Below, piece by piece: positions 41,795 through 48,758 of a stretch of DNA of 64,000 nucleotides. The stretch comes from Elusimicrobiota bacterium (GTDB lineage: Bacteria > Elusimicrobiota > Elusimicrobia > FEN-1173): the NCBI GenBank assembly GCA_016706425.1, contig JADJJR010000001.1:806001-870000 (forward strand), in the 5' to 3' direction. The position numbers and the translations under genes are program-made. Position 1 is the first letter of the stretch, and every line of letters begins with the position of its first letter. The notes below the pieces were generated by a model that did not search any database, had not been told where the DNA came from, and saw only the letters and a program-made list of their open reading frames with translations.

Positions 41795-41831
41795 GAACAT
41801 AACGGCCCCCGGGGTGTCTTATTAAACAGCC

Positions 41832-42260
41832 ATGAAACGCTCCTCGATTGAAAAAGGCGAAGGCGAAGATATCAGCGAAGTGAACGTCGTGCCCCTGGCC
41901 GACGTGTCGCTGGTGTTGCTGATCATCCTGATGCTCATCACCCCCATGGTCATGCAGTCCATGATCAAGGTGTTCGCCTCGCGGGGGGCGGTGGCCGTCG
42001 AGGCCGACCGCACGGTCAAGGAAAAGCCCCTCTTCCTGGAAGTGCGTCCCGAGGCCTACGTTCTCAACACCAACCCGCTGACCACCGAATTGCAATTGCT
42101 GGCGAACTTGCGGGGGGAGCTGTCCCGCAAGGACGACCGCACGGTCATCGTGACGGCGGCCAAGGGGGTCACCCACGGGCGGATGGTGACCGCGCTGGAC
42201 ATCGCCAAACAGGCCGGGGCGGAGAAGCTGTCGTTGGTGAAAAAGGCGGCCAAGTCATGA
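41832..42260 (+). CDS. ExbD/TolR family protein, first copy
   Basis: A 142-residue protein with one N-terminal transmembrane helix (~22-45). The essential membrane Asp is in VVPLADVSLVLLIILMLITP. The C-terminal periplasmic domain (~65-135) has VRPEAYVLNTNPL, and RTVIVTAAKGVTHGRMVTALDIAKQAG as the ExbD/TolR ending. It differs from the second copy in charge and length, so the two may form a heterodimer in the channel. Its stop overlaps the start of the next gene by 4 bases (ATGA). Confidence 0.92.
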   Translation: MKRSSIEKGEGEDISEVNVVPLADVSLVLLIILMLITPMVMQSMIKVFASRGAVAVEADRTVKEKPLFLEVRPEAYVLNTNPLTTELQLLANLRGELSRKDDRTVIVTAAKGVTHGRMVTALDIAKQAGAEKLSLVKKAAKS

Positions 42261-42691
42261 AGAAAGTCCGCGACCAAAGCGGCTCGGGCGGGATTTCCGG
42301 CATCAACATCACCCCCATCATCGACATCACGCTCGTTCTTCTCATTATCATGTTGGTGGCCGCGCCGGTCATGAACATCCCCAACATGGAAGTGGAACTG
42401 CCCGAGGCCTACACCTCCGAGACCAAAGAGCTCAACATATCGATTTCCCTCGGCACCGACCTGCGGGTGGCCGTGGACGAAAACATCGTGCCGATCACGG
42501 AGCTCCCGCGCACGCTCGATCGCCAGCTCAAGCTCAAAAAGAACCCCATCGTCATCATCCGGGCGGACCGGTCCGTGCCCTACAGCGAAGTGGAAAATTT
42601 GATGGAATTGATTAAGGTGAAAACCCGGGCCAAACGCATCGCCGTGGCGACGAAACAGCGTCCGGGCACCGCCCTGGCGGCCAACCCGTGA
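42257..42691 (+). CDS. ExbD/TolR family protein, second copy
   Basis: A 144-residue paralogue. The transmembrane helix with the proton-carrying Asp reads INITPIIDITLVLLIIMLVA, and the periplasmic domain has VELPEAYTSETKELNISISL and PIVIIRADRSVPYSEVENLMELIKV. This copy has the more canonical ExbD sequence. The C-terminal tail is basic (RAKRIAVATKQRPG). It overlaps both neighbours by 4 bases, so the ExbD-ExbD-TonB block is tightly coupled. Paired ExbD genes next to one ExbB are seen in Tol- and gliding-type motors. Confidence 0.93.
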   Translation: MKKVRDQSGSGGISGINITPIIDITLVLLIIMLVAAPVMNIPNMEVELPEAYTSETKELNISISLGTDLRVAVDENIVPITELPRTLDRQLKLKKNPIVIIRADRSVPYSEVENLMELIKVKTRAKRIAVATKQRPGTALAANP

Positions 42692-43896
42692 CGGCCCTCG
42701 AGCTCAACGACCACGTCTTCGGCAAGCCCCGGGAGATGGTTTTCCTCGCGGCGGCGCTGATTCTGCACGCGCCCTTGTTGTTTTGGAAGGCGCGCCCGGA
42801 CCTTGGCCCCACGGGGGATCCCATCGTCGGCGTCGATTTCGTGATCGAGGAAGAGGCCAAGCCGGAACCCGAACCGCCCCCGGTGAAGAAAGAAGTCGAG
42901 GAGCCCAAGCAAACGTTCTTCAAGAAGATTCAACAGAAGATCGGCCTGGCCAGCAAGCCGGTGTCGATGGAGAAATTCCTCCAGCCCACCCCGGAGCCCG
43001 CCAAACTGGCCGGCACCGGCAGCGCCGGACCCATTTCGACGGCGAAAAAAATCGAATCCATTTTGGGGTCCGACCGGTTGTCGGACAAGACCCGCACGGC
43101 CGGCTCCCTGGCCGGCACCGTGGACGTGTCCAACATCAAATCCCAGGCGACCCTGGCCCCCGGCGGCATCGGGGCCGGCCCCCTGGTGGCGGGCGGCGGC
43201 ACCTTGAAGGAAAAATCGAACACGGCGTTCCGCGTCGGGGCGGGGGATCTTCCCTTCGCCGTCAAGCGCGCGCCCGAGGGGGAACTGCCCGCGGGCCTTG
43301 AGGACGCGCCGCGCATCGCCGTGGGCGCCCGGAGCGACAAGGGCATCAAGAAGATTTCCACCGGCTTTTTCGGCACCGGCGGCGGCACCGGCGGCGGCGA
43401 CGGCGCCGGGCACGGTTCCGGCGGGGGCGGTGGCGCTTTGACCGACAAGGGCGGCGGCACCGGCACCGGTCTCTCCGGGGTGGGCGGCGCCTTCGACGGT
43501 ATTCCGAGCGACGTGTCGGGCGGTGGCGGACGGCAAAGCGGATCCCTCTCGGGCATCGGCTCCGGCGGCGGGGGCGGCTCCGGGACCGGCGGGGGAAAAT
43601 CCCCCTTTGAGATCACCGGCCCTCTGTCCGGTCGAAAGATTTTGTATCTTCAGTTGCCGCCCTATCCCGATTGGGCGAGGGAAAAGGGTCTCATCGCCAC
43701 GGTGTCCCTGCGGTTCTACGTGTTCCACACCGGGGTCGTGAAGAACAACATCACGGTGTCCCGCTCGTCGGGCTACCAAAAATTGGACGACGCGGCGCTG
43801 AAAGCGTTGTCCGAGTGGCGATTCGAGCCCCTGCCCTCCTCCCAGTACGGACAGGAACAATGGGGCTTGATCACTTTCAAGTTCCGGGCGCTTTGA
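42688..43896 (+). CDS. TonB-like energy transducer with long Gly-rich linker
   Basis: A 402-residue protein. A short cytosolic start and one transmembrane helix (~18-34, MVFLAAALILHAPLLFW) are followed by a Pro/Glu/Lys-rich segment (EEEAKPEPEPPPVKKEVEEPK) typical of TonB. A long region of low complexity follows, including a Gly-rich stretch at ~230-310 (GTGGGTGGGDGAGHGSGGGG). The C-terminal TonB fold is at ~315-402 (ILYLQLPPYPDWAREKGLIATVSLRFYV, LDDAALKALSEWRFEPL). It would carry force from the ExbB/D channel to an outer-membrane partner, here possibly the PorV-like or TPR protein. The Gly-rich linker is longer and more flexible than in E. coli TonB. The GTG start overlaps the previous stop. 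Confidence 0.88.
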   Translation: MTALELNDHVFGKPREMVFLAAALILHAPLLFWKARPDLGPTGDPIVGVDFVIEEEAKPEPEPPPVKKEVEEPKQTFFKKIQQKIGLASKPVSMEKFLQPTPEPAKLAGTGSAGPISTAKKIESILGSDRLSDKTRTAGSLAGTVDVSNIKSQATLAPGGIGAGPLVAGGGTLKEKSNTAFRVGAGDLPFAVKRAPEGELPAGLEDAPRIAVGARSDKGIKKISTGFFGTGGGTGGGDGAGHGSGGGGGALTDKGGGTGTGLSGVGGAFDGIPSDVSGGGGRQSGSLSGIGSGGGGGSGTGGGKSPFEITGPLSGRKILYLQLPPYPDWAREKGLIATVSLRFYVFHTGVVKNNITVSRSSGYQKLDDAALKALSEWRFEPLPSSQYGQEQWGLITFKFRAL

Positions 43897-43915
43897 GGCG
43901 TTCAAGGAGAACCGC

Positions 43916-44920
43916 ATGAGACTTCTCGCGAGAATCTTGGTGGTGGTGATGGCTCTCAACGGGGGCGCGCTCCGTGCGGCCCCGGCGGCGACCAAGGACG
44001 GGGCCAAGCCGGCCGCGGCCAAAAAAACCGCGCCGACCACCAAAAAGGCGCCCACGCCGCCGCCCCCGGATCAGCCCGCCCCCTCCGCCGCGGCCCCCGC
44101 CACCGGCGGAGCCAGCGAGAACCTGGGTTCTTACGAGGTGACGGGCCAAGCCAAAGACAAAGTGCTTATCGAGAAATCCTCCCCCGAAATAAAATTGGAC
44201 GTCAAAGAGATCGTGGATTCGGTGACGGACAAGACGGAACAGCTTTTGGAGCGGCCCCGAACCATTCCCGACCAGGAGGATTACGACCATTTCGACCGGT
44301 TGACCTCCAACCAGACCGCCCGGCCCTGGTTGCCGGACCTGGCCGAGCCCCCGCTCATCAGTTTCCAGCCCGCTCCGCCCAAAACCACCGTCACCGGTTG
44401 GCGGTTGGAAGTGACCAACGACCTGGGGGAGGTCATCAAGATCATTTCCGGCAAGGGCAACCCGGTCAAGGAGATCGTCTGGGACGGGATCGACGCCAAA
44501 GGGCAAATGATCCGCGTGGCCGCGGCCTATTCCTTCCGCTTCATCACCATCGACGAATTCCAAAACACCCACACGACCCTGGGGAAAGCTTTTACCCTCC
44601 GGCATTTGAAATACCAGGACAAACGCAACGTCATCGTTGAGATTTCTTCGAAATTCCTCTTCAAGGACGAAAAAGTTTCCATCGACGCCGTGCCGATTTT
44701 GGAGCGGACGCTGGATGTCCTGCGCGAATATTCCACTTACCCCTTTTCCTTGGAATTCCAGACCGAGGCCCCCCAGGGGGACCCGATCAAGGAACGCCAG
44801 CGCCGGCTGACGGACAAAATCACCAAGGATTTGCAATTGCCTCCGGACAGCGTCAAATACACCTACAGCCCCATCAAAGACCGGGGAGAAGTCACCCGTT
44901 TCGTCATTCGCCTCCGTTGA
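43916..44920 (+). CDS. exported FlgD-like/OmpA-like envelope protein (334 aa)
   Basis: Signal peptide (MRLLARILVVVMALNGGALRAAPA), then an Ala/Lys/Pro-rich linker to ~65, a spacer to ~155, and a FlgD-type Ig domain (~155-235: GWRLEVTNDLGEVIKIISG, EIVWDGIDAKGQMIRVAAAY). The C-terminal region (~240-334: VSIDAVPILERTLDVLREYSTYPFSLEFQTEA, RQRRLTDKITKDLQL) resembles a divergent OmpA/MotB peptidoglycan-binding fold. Such a protein could anchor the motor to the wall. It is the last gene of the run from 30106, 19 bases after the TonB-like gene. The OmpA-like reading is moderate; the peptidoglycan-binding residues were not all identified. Confidence 0.72.
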   Translation: MRLLARILVVVMALNGGALRAAPAATKDGAKPAAAKKTAPTTKKAPTPPPPDQPAPSAAAPATGGASENLGSYEVTGQAKDKVLIEKSSPEIKLDVKEIVDSVTDKTEQLLERPRTIPDQEDYDHFDRLTSNQTARPWLPDLAEPPLISFQPAPPKTTVTGWRLEVTNDLGEVIKIISGKGNPVKEIVWDGIDAKGQMIRVAAAYSFRFITIDEFQNTHTTLGKAFTLRHLKYQDKRNVIVEISSKFLFKDEKVSIDAVPILERTLDVLREYSTYPFSLEFQTEAPQGDPIKERQRRLTDKITKDLQLPPDSVKYTYSPIKDRGEVTRFVIRLR

Positions 44921-44957
44921 TCCCCCCGCGGGACGGGTTTCCTCTCGTTCCGTGAAT

Positions 44958-45002
44958 CATGACGTCCGTCATGTTCGTCCTCTTCAATAAGATCTATATA
45001 GA
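44958..45002 (+). promoter_or_regulatory. palindromic control region before the b561-like/yceI pair
   Basis: CATGACG-TC-CGTCATG (44958-44973) is a perfect 16-bp inverted repeat. TCTATATAGA (44993-45002) is a perfect 10-bp palindrome containing a -10-like TATATA. The first could be an operator upstream of a promoter for the gene at 45032. The regulator is unknown. Confidence 0.4.
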
Positions 45003-45031
45003 CCTTAGCGTCCAACTGTTATGGGGGAAAA

Positions 45032-45619
45032 ATGAAAAACATTTTGAAATCAATTTTGGCGGTTTGGGTGGGTTTGGGGTTGGCGGTCCCGGGATCCTGG
45101 GCGGCGGAGGCGAAAGAGCTTTCCTTGGACGATTTGGGTTTTCAGGCCGACCAAATGAAATCGGACCCCGCGATGCAGGCCCGACTTCATAAACGCTCCC
45201 GCATGTTAAAGACCCATCAGATCCTTGGGTTGGTGACGGCCGTGCCCATCCTGGCGACGGTGATGACGGCCCCGGAATTTGAAGGCGGCAACCCCGCGGA
45301 CGTCGAGTCGGAAACAGACACCCACAAAATGCTGGGCATCGCCTCGGGCGCCATGTACTTGACGACGGCGGGGTTCGCCCTGGCCGCGCCCGAAGGGGAA
45401 ACCGCCGGGCGAAACAAAGGTTTGACCAAACTGCATAAAGCCCTGGCCTGGGTTCACTTCCCGGCCATGGTGGCCGCCCCGATCCTGGGGTACCAAGCCT
45501 ACAAACAGGCGGAAAAAGGCGAGAGCATTCACGGTTCCGCCAAATACCATCGGGAAGTGGCGGGGGTCGCCGCCGGTTCGTACCTGGCGGCCATGCTCGT
45601 GATGGTCTTCAACTTCTAA
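45032..45619 (+). CDS. signal-peptide-bearing four-helix membrane protein, cytochrome b561-like (195 aa)
   Basis: A signal peptide (MKNILKSILAVWVGLGLAVPGSWA) and a short polar region are followed by four hydrophobic helices (~62-80, ~100-118, ~135-155, ~170-192). Each is introduced by a His: KTHQILGLV, DTHKMLGIASG, KLHKALAWVHFPAMV, KYHREVAGVAAG. Regular His pairs at helix ends are how b-type haem membrane proteins bind haem, so a b561/DUF4405-like cytochrome is the best guess. YceI lies 11 bases downstream. In Enterobacteria yceI pairs with the cytochrome b561 gene yceJ, which supports the guess (context inference). The start follows ATGGGGGAAAA, with a weak Shine-Dalgarno. Confidence 0.65.
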   Translation: MKNILKSILAVWVGLGLAVPGSWAAEAKELSLDDLGFQADQMKSDPAMQARLHKRSRMLKTHQILGLVTAVPILATVMTAPEFEGGNPADVESETDTHKMLGIASGAMYLTTAGFALAAPEGETAGRNKGLTKLHKALAWVHFPAMVAAPILGYQAYKQAEKGESIHGSAKYHREVAGVAAGSYLAAMLVMVFNF

Positions 45620-45630
45620 TCCCCGCCCCC

Positions 45631-46164
45631 ATGCGCCGACTCTTGCTGCTGTCGTTTTTGGGTTTTCTGTCCGTCGTGGCCCGGGCGGAAAACTGGGTTT
45701 TGCAATCCTCCACCCTCACCTACCGCGTGACCCATCGGTTGCACAAGGTCGAGGGAACGAGTCGCCTTTCCCGAGGGAAGGGCCTGTGCGACGCCGGGGG
45801 ATGCCAATTCCTCGTGGCCGCTCCGGTCAACAGTTTCGACTCGGGCGACACGAACCGCGACCTGCACATGATCGAAACCACCCGGGGCGCGACTTTCCCG
45901 ATGGTCAAAGTGACCGTTAAAATGCCGGCGGTTCCCGCGGGGGATTCCTTCGCCGCCGACCTGGGCATTGAATTCTCGGGTCAAAGCCACACGTACAGGG
46001 CCGTGCCGTTCACTGTCGTCGGCCGCGCCAACGGGGGGCTGACGTTCAAGGGCGTCGTTCCGTTGAACGTGGACGATTTCAAAATTCCGAAACCGTCGCT
46101 CCTCGGCATGGCCATCAAAGCCGAGGTGCCCATCGACGCGGAGATGACCTGGGCTAAACGCTAA
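45631..46164 (+). CDS. YceI-family periplasmic lipid-binding protein
   Basis: A 177-residue protein with a signal peptide (MRRLLLLSFLGFLSVVARA). The YceI/lipocalin-like beta barrel is recognisable: TYRVTHRLHKVEGTSRL, NSFDSGDTNRDLHMIETT, FPMVKVTVKMP and the closing strands. YceI proteins bind polyprenyl or fatty amide chains; some serve electron-transport or stress roles. Pairing with the b561-like protein suggests handling of an isoprenoid quinone-like molecule (inference). ATG 45631 is chosen by the signal peptide. It ends before the 46182-46223 terminator. Confidence 0.88.
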   Translation: MRRLLLLSFLGFLSVVARAENWVLQSSTLTYRVTHRLHKVEGTSRLSRGKGLCDAGGCQFLVAAPVNSFDSGDTNRDLHMIETTRGATFPMVKVTVKMPAVPAGDSFAADLGIEFSGQSHTYRAVPFTVVGRANGGLTFKGVVPLNVDDFKIPKPSLLGMAIKAEVPIDAEMTWAKR

Positions 46165-46181
46165 ACCGCACATTTTGTTCC

Positions 46182-46226
46182 TCGCGCCCCGGCTGTATTA
46201 AACGGCCGGGGCGCGATGTTTTTAAA
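46182..46226 (+). terminator. intrinsic terminator after yceI
   Basis: A perfect 12-bp stem TCGCGCCCCGGC with its complement (46182-46193 with 46205-46216), 11-base loop, then TGTTTTT. Confidence 0.85.
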
Positions 46227-46228
46227 GC

Positions 46229-46234
46229 TATAAT
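46229..46234 (+). promoter_or_regulatory. TATAAT -10 upstream of the tRNA-Pro locus
   Basis: A perfect -10 hexamer directly after the yceI terminator. The predicted transcription start, near 46241, coincides with the first base of the 92-bp repeat. No good -35. Confidence 0.5.
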
Positions 46235-46240
46235 CCTTAT

Positions 46241-46332
46241 TTCGGGGTGCCCTCGCACAAACCGCGAGGACTACCCTGGGCAATATGGTCTTAGAGTGAC
46301 CGGGGTGTAGCTCAGTTGGCTAGAGCGCCTGC
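46241..46332 (+). repeat. 92-bp direct repeat, copy 1
   Basis: Identical over 92 bases to 46422-46513 (181-base pitch). It contains a hairpin CCTCGC-ACAAACC-GCGAGG and, at its 3' end, the first 32 bases of tRNA-Pro, stopping within the anticodon stem. It appears to be a partial duplication of the tRNA-Pro 5' region. Confidence 0.9.
46301..46332 (+). pseudogene. truncated tRNA-Pro (5' 32 bases)
   Basis: Identical to the first 32 bases of the intact tRNA-Pro at 46482: acceptor strand, D arm and 5' anticodon stem. After position 32 the sequence changes to GTGGGGCGCC and no 3' half follows, so it cannot make a tRNA. Confidence 0.9.
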
Positions 46333-46421
46333 GTGGGGCGCCGTGTGCCGGGGGCACACGTATGGCGCGGACGGCTTCAGCCGTCCAGGGCGACCAAAGC
46401 GGTTAGGCGCTCATAAGATTT
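46333..46421 (+). other. hairpin-rich insert between the two 92-bp copies
   Basis: The 89-base unique segment has CGTGTGCC-GGG-GGCACACG and GGACGGC-TTCA-GCCGTCC hairpins, then GGTTAGGCGCTCATAAG. No open frame of interest. It could be a leftover of the rearrangement or a structured RNA part. Confidence 0.5.
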
Positions 46422-46513
46422 TTCGGGGTGCCCTCGCACAAACCGCGAGGACTACCCTGGGCAATATGGTCTTAGAGTGACCGGGGTGTAGCTCAGTTGG
46501 CTAGAGCGCCTGC
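46422..46513 (+). repeat. 92-bp direct repeat, copy 2 (runs into intact tRNA-Pro)
   Basis: Second identical copy. Its last 32 bases are the beginning of the functional tRNA-Pro. The -10 before copy 1 is not preserved; CATAAG (46412-46417) is a weak substitute. Confidence 0.9.
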
Positions 46514-46558
46514 TTTGGGAGCAGGAGGCCGTGGGTTCAAGTCCCTCCACCCCGACCA
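46482..46558 (+). tRNA. tRNA-Pro (anticodon TGG)
   Basis: A 77-base gene beginning CGGGGTGTAGCTCAG. The anticodon arm CCTGC-TTTGGGA-GCAGG gives TGG. The T arm is GTGGGTTCAAGTCCCTC, the acceptor closes with CACCCCG-A, and CCA is encoded, unlike the two other tRNA genes here. Confidence 0.97.
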
Positions 46559-46584
46559 GTTTCAGTTCAAGAAAAGGGCCGTGG

Positions 46585-46797
46585 GCGGAAGCGCTCGGCG
46601 GAACGCCGAGGGCCTGAATTTGGGGGTGTTCCCCGCCGTGGGGCGGGGGAGCCCAGCGGAAGCGCTCGGCGGAACGCCGAGGGCCTGAATTTGGGGGTGT
46701 TCCCCGCCGTGGGGCGGGGGAGCCCAGCGGAAGCGCTCGGCGGAACGCCGAGGGCCTGAATTTGGGGGTGTTCCCCGCCGTGGGGCGGGGGAGCCCA
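46585..46797 (+). repeat. three tandem 71-bp repeats with two hairpins each
   Basis: Three perfect head-to-tail copies start at 46585, 46656 and 46727. Each unit holds CTCGGCG-GAA-CGCCGAG and CCCCGCC-GTG-GGGCGGGG hairpins. The array is flanked by the 9-base direct repeat CAGTTCAAG (46563-46571 and 46796-46804, the latter overlapping the last copy). Beyond it, 46798-46820 resembles the T-arm/acceptor end of tRNA-Pro. The unit is not a multiple of three, so frames running through it are not genes. Confidence 0.93.
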
Positions 46798-46830
46798 GTT
46801 CAAGTTCAGTCACCCCGACGTTTTTTATTC

Positions 46831-46836
46831 TACAAT
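46831..46836 (+). promoter_or_regulatory. -10 element of the ABC-F gene
   Basis: TACAAT after TTTTTTATTC, ending 21 bases before the ATG at 46858. No Shine-Dalgarno is seen, so the leader is short. Confidence 0.45.
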
Positions 46837-46857
46837 CCCGCTCCCTTACCCATATCC

Positions 46858-48666
46858 ATGCTCAACGTTCAAGACCTCCATAAGGCCTTCGGCCAACAGG
46901 TCATTTTTGACGGCGCGTCGCTCCAAATGAACGCGGGGGACCGCTACGCCCTCATGGGCCCGAACGGGGCGGGGAAATCGACCCTTTTTCGCATCCTTCG
47001 CGGAACCGACACGCCGGACGACGGGGTGATCTCCTACCCCCGGGGTCTTAAGGTGGGTTATCTGCCCCAGGAGACCGCCGACATCGGCGACGGCACCGTA
47101 ATCGAGGAAACCCTCGCCGCCTTCCACGGGGACGCCGACCCGGCGACGGCGGAGCGCCGCGGGGCGGAGGCCAAGAAAATCCTCATGGGCCTGGGCTTCC
47201 GCGTTTCGGATTTCGACCGCGCGGCCACGGCCCTGTCCGGGGGCTGGCGCATGCGCATCGCCATCGCCCGCCTTCTGCTGGAAGACCCGGACCTTCTGCT
47301 CCTCGATGAGCCCACCAACCATTTGGATTTGGACTCGCTTCTTTGGTTCCAGAACAAACTGCTGGAGAGCAAGTCCACCCTTCTTCTGATTTCCCACGAC
47401 CGGGCCTTCGTGAACGCCATCGCCCACGGCATTTTGGATTTGCGGGAACGCAAGCTCAACAAATACCCGGGCGACTACGAGAATTTCCTGGCGGCGCGGG
47501 AGCGGGAGGAAGAGCAGCGCTTGGAGGCCTACAAACGCCAACAGCGGGAAATCGCCGACGCCCAGGAATTCATCAATCGCTTTCGAGCCCAGGCGGCCAA
47601 GGCGCCCCAGGTGCAGAGCCGCATTAAATGGATCGAAAAACAGGTGTTGATCGAAATTCCGCCGGAAATCCGCAAGGTCAAGATCAACTTTCCCCAGCCC
47701 GAGAAGCCCGGCGTGCGGGTTCTGTCCCTTCAAGGCATTCACAAGGCCTACGGGGACGTGAAAGTCTACGAGGGTCTCGATTTCGAGTTGGAACGGGGGC
47801 AAAAGGTGGCCCTGGTGGGCCCCAACGGGGCGGGCAAATCGACCCTGTTGAAGATTTTGGCGGGGGTCCTTCCTTTTGAAAAGGGGGAACGCGTCCTGGG
47901 TTTGAACGTCAAAGCGGGGTATTTTTCCCAACACCGTTGGGAATCCCTGCGCCCCGACCGCACGGTCCTTCAGGAGGCCATGGACACCCGCCGCATGAAC
48001 CCGGACCTGCTGGTCCGCACGATTTTGGGCACCTTTTTGTTCCGGGACAACGCCGTTTTTAAACAGGTGGCCGTGCTGAGCGGGGGGGAAAAGAGCCGCC
48101 TCGCGTTGGCAAAGCTGTTGTTGGACCCCCCGAACCTGCTGCTATTGGACGAGCCGACCACCCACCTCGACATGTCCAGCGTGGAGGCCCTCGTGGACGC
48201 CCTGCGGGATTTTCCGGGGACGCTGGTCTTCATCAGCCACGACCTTTATTTCGTCAACGCCTTGGCGACTCACGTGGCCCACGTGGACAAGGGCCGGGCC
48301 CGGCTCTACGCCGGCAACCACGACGATTTCCTCCGCCAGGCGGCCTACGCCTTTTCCTCTTCGCCCGCCGATGACACTTCCCCGCCCAAGTCGCCCGGTC
48401 AAAAAGGGACGGAGGTCTCCTGGGTCAAGGGGTCGGCGGAGGACCTGCGGCGCCTCCGGGAGGCCGAAAAAGAGCGTTCCAAACGCCGCAAAAAGATCAA
48501 CCAGAAAATACGGTCGTTGGAAGAGGAAATCGCCGATTTGAACGGCGATTTGAGCTCGGTTTTCATTCAAAGCGACTACAAGAAGTTGATGGAGCTGGAC
48601 CAGGCCCTCAAGGGCCGGGAAGCCGAACTGGCCGAAGCCCGGGCGGCCTTGGCGAAAGAAGCCTAA
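46858..48666 (+). CDS. ABC-F family ATPase (Uup/EttA-like)
   Basis: A 602-residue cytoplasmic protein with two ABC domains and no membrane part, of the ribosome-associated ABC-F group. ABC1: Walker A MGPNGAGKST (~35), signature LSGGWRMRIAIARLL, Walker B LLLLDEPTNHLD. A linker (P-site tether) of ~80 residues follows, EREEEQRLEAYKRQQREIADAQEF. ABC2: VGPNGAGKST (~340), LSGGEKSRLALAKLL, LLLLDEPTTHLD. A C-terminal basic coiled coil (~540-602) resembles the Uup DNA-binding tail. ABC-F proteins resolve stalled ribosomes or assist 50S function. The start was placed at 46858 because the N-terminal strand MLNVQDLHKAFG is the normal ABC-F beginning; earlier in-frame codons lie in the 71-bp repeats. Confidence 0.93.
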   Translation: MLNVQDLHKAFGQQVIFDGASLQMNAGDRYALMGPNGAGKSTLFRILRGTDTPDDGVISYPRGLKVGYLPQETADIGDGTVIEETLAAFHGDADPATAERRGAEAKKILMGLGFRVSDFDRAATALSGGWRMRIAIARLLLEDPDLLLLDEPTNHLDLDSLLWFQNKLLESKSTLLLISHDRAFVNAIAHGILDLRERKLNKYPGDYENFLAAREREEEQRLEAYKRQQREIADAQEFINRFRAQAAKAPQVQSRIKWIEKQVLIEIPPEIRKVKINFPQPEKPGVRVLSLQGIHKAYGDVKVYEGLDFELERGQKVALVGPNGAGKSTLLKILAGVLPFEKGERVLGLNVKAGYFSQHRWESLRPDRTVLQEAMDTRRMNPDLLVRTILGTFLFRDNAVFKQVAVLSGGEKSRLALAKLLLDPPNLLLLDEPTTHLDMSSVEALVDALRDFPGTLVFISHDLYFVNALATHVAHVDKGRARLYAGNHDDFLRQAAYAFSSSPADDTSPPKSPGQKGTEVSWVKGSAEDLRRLREAEKERSKRRKKINQKIRSLEEEIADLNGDLSSVFIQSDYKKLMELDQALKGREAELAEARAALAKEA

Positions 48667-48673
48667 AAACTGG

Positions 48674-48679
48674 TATAAT
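48674..48679 (+). promoter_or_regulatory. extended -10 before the 48759 gene
   Basis: TGG-TATAAT is a perfect extended -10 just after the ABC-F stop, predicting a leader of about 75 bases. Confidence 0.5.
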
Positions 48680-48758
48680 AAGAAAGATATGCCGGACGCC
48701 TCCCCATCGGGGGAGAGGGTCCCCTCCAAGACAAATCTCTCAACCAAACGAGGGCCGT

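Noticed and set aside
46301..46332. Second functional tRNA-Pro
   Set aside because: Only the 5' 32 bases are present and the following sequence gives no anticodon loop, T arm or acceptor partner.
46381..46430. tRNA-Met-like stretch with CTCATAAG
   Set aside because: The bases around it do not form a D arm, anticodon stem or acceptor stem.
46585..46797. CRISPR array
   Set aside because: The repeats are directly tandem without spacers, 71 bp long, with no cas genes nearby.
46497..46813. Open frames on both strands across the 71-bp repeats
   Set aside because: The unit length is not divisible by three, frames shift between copies, and the region contains a tRNA and hairpins.
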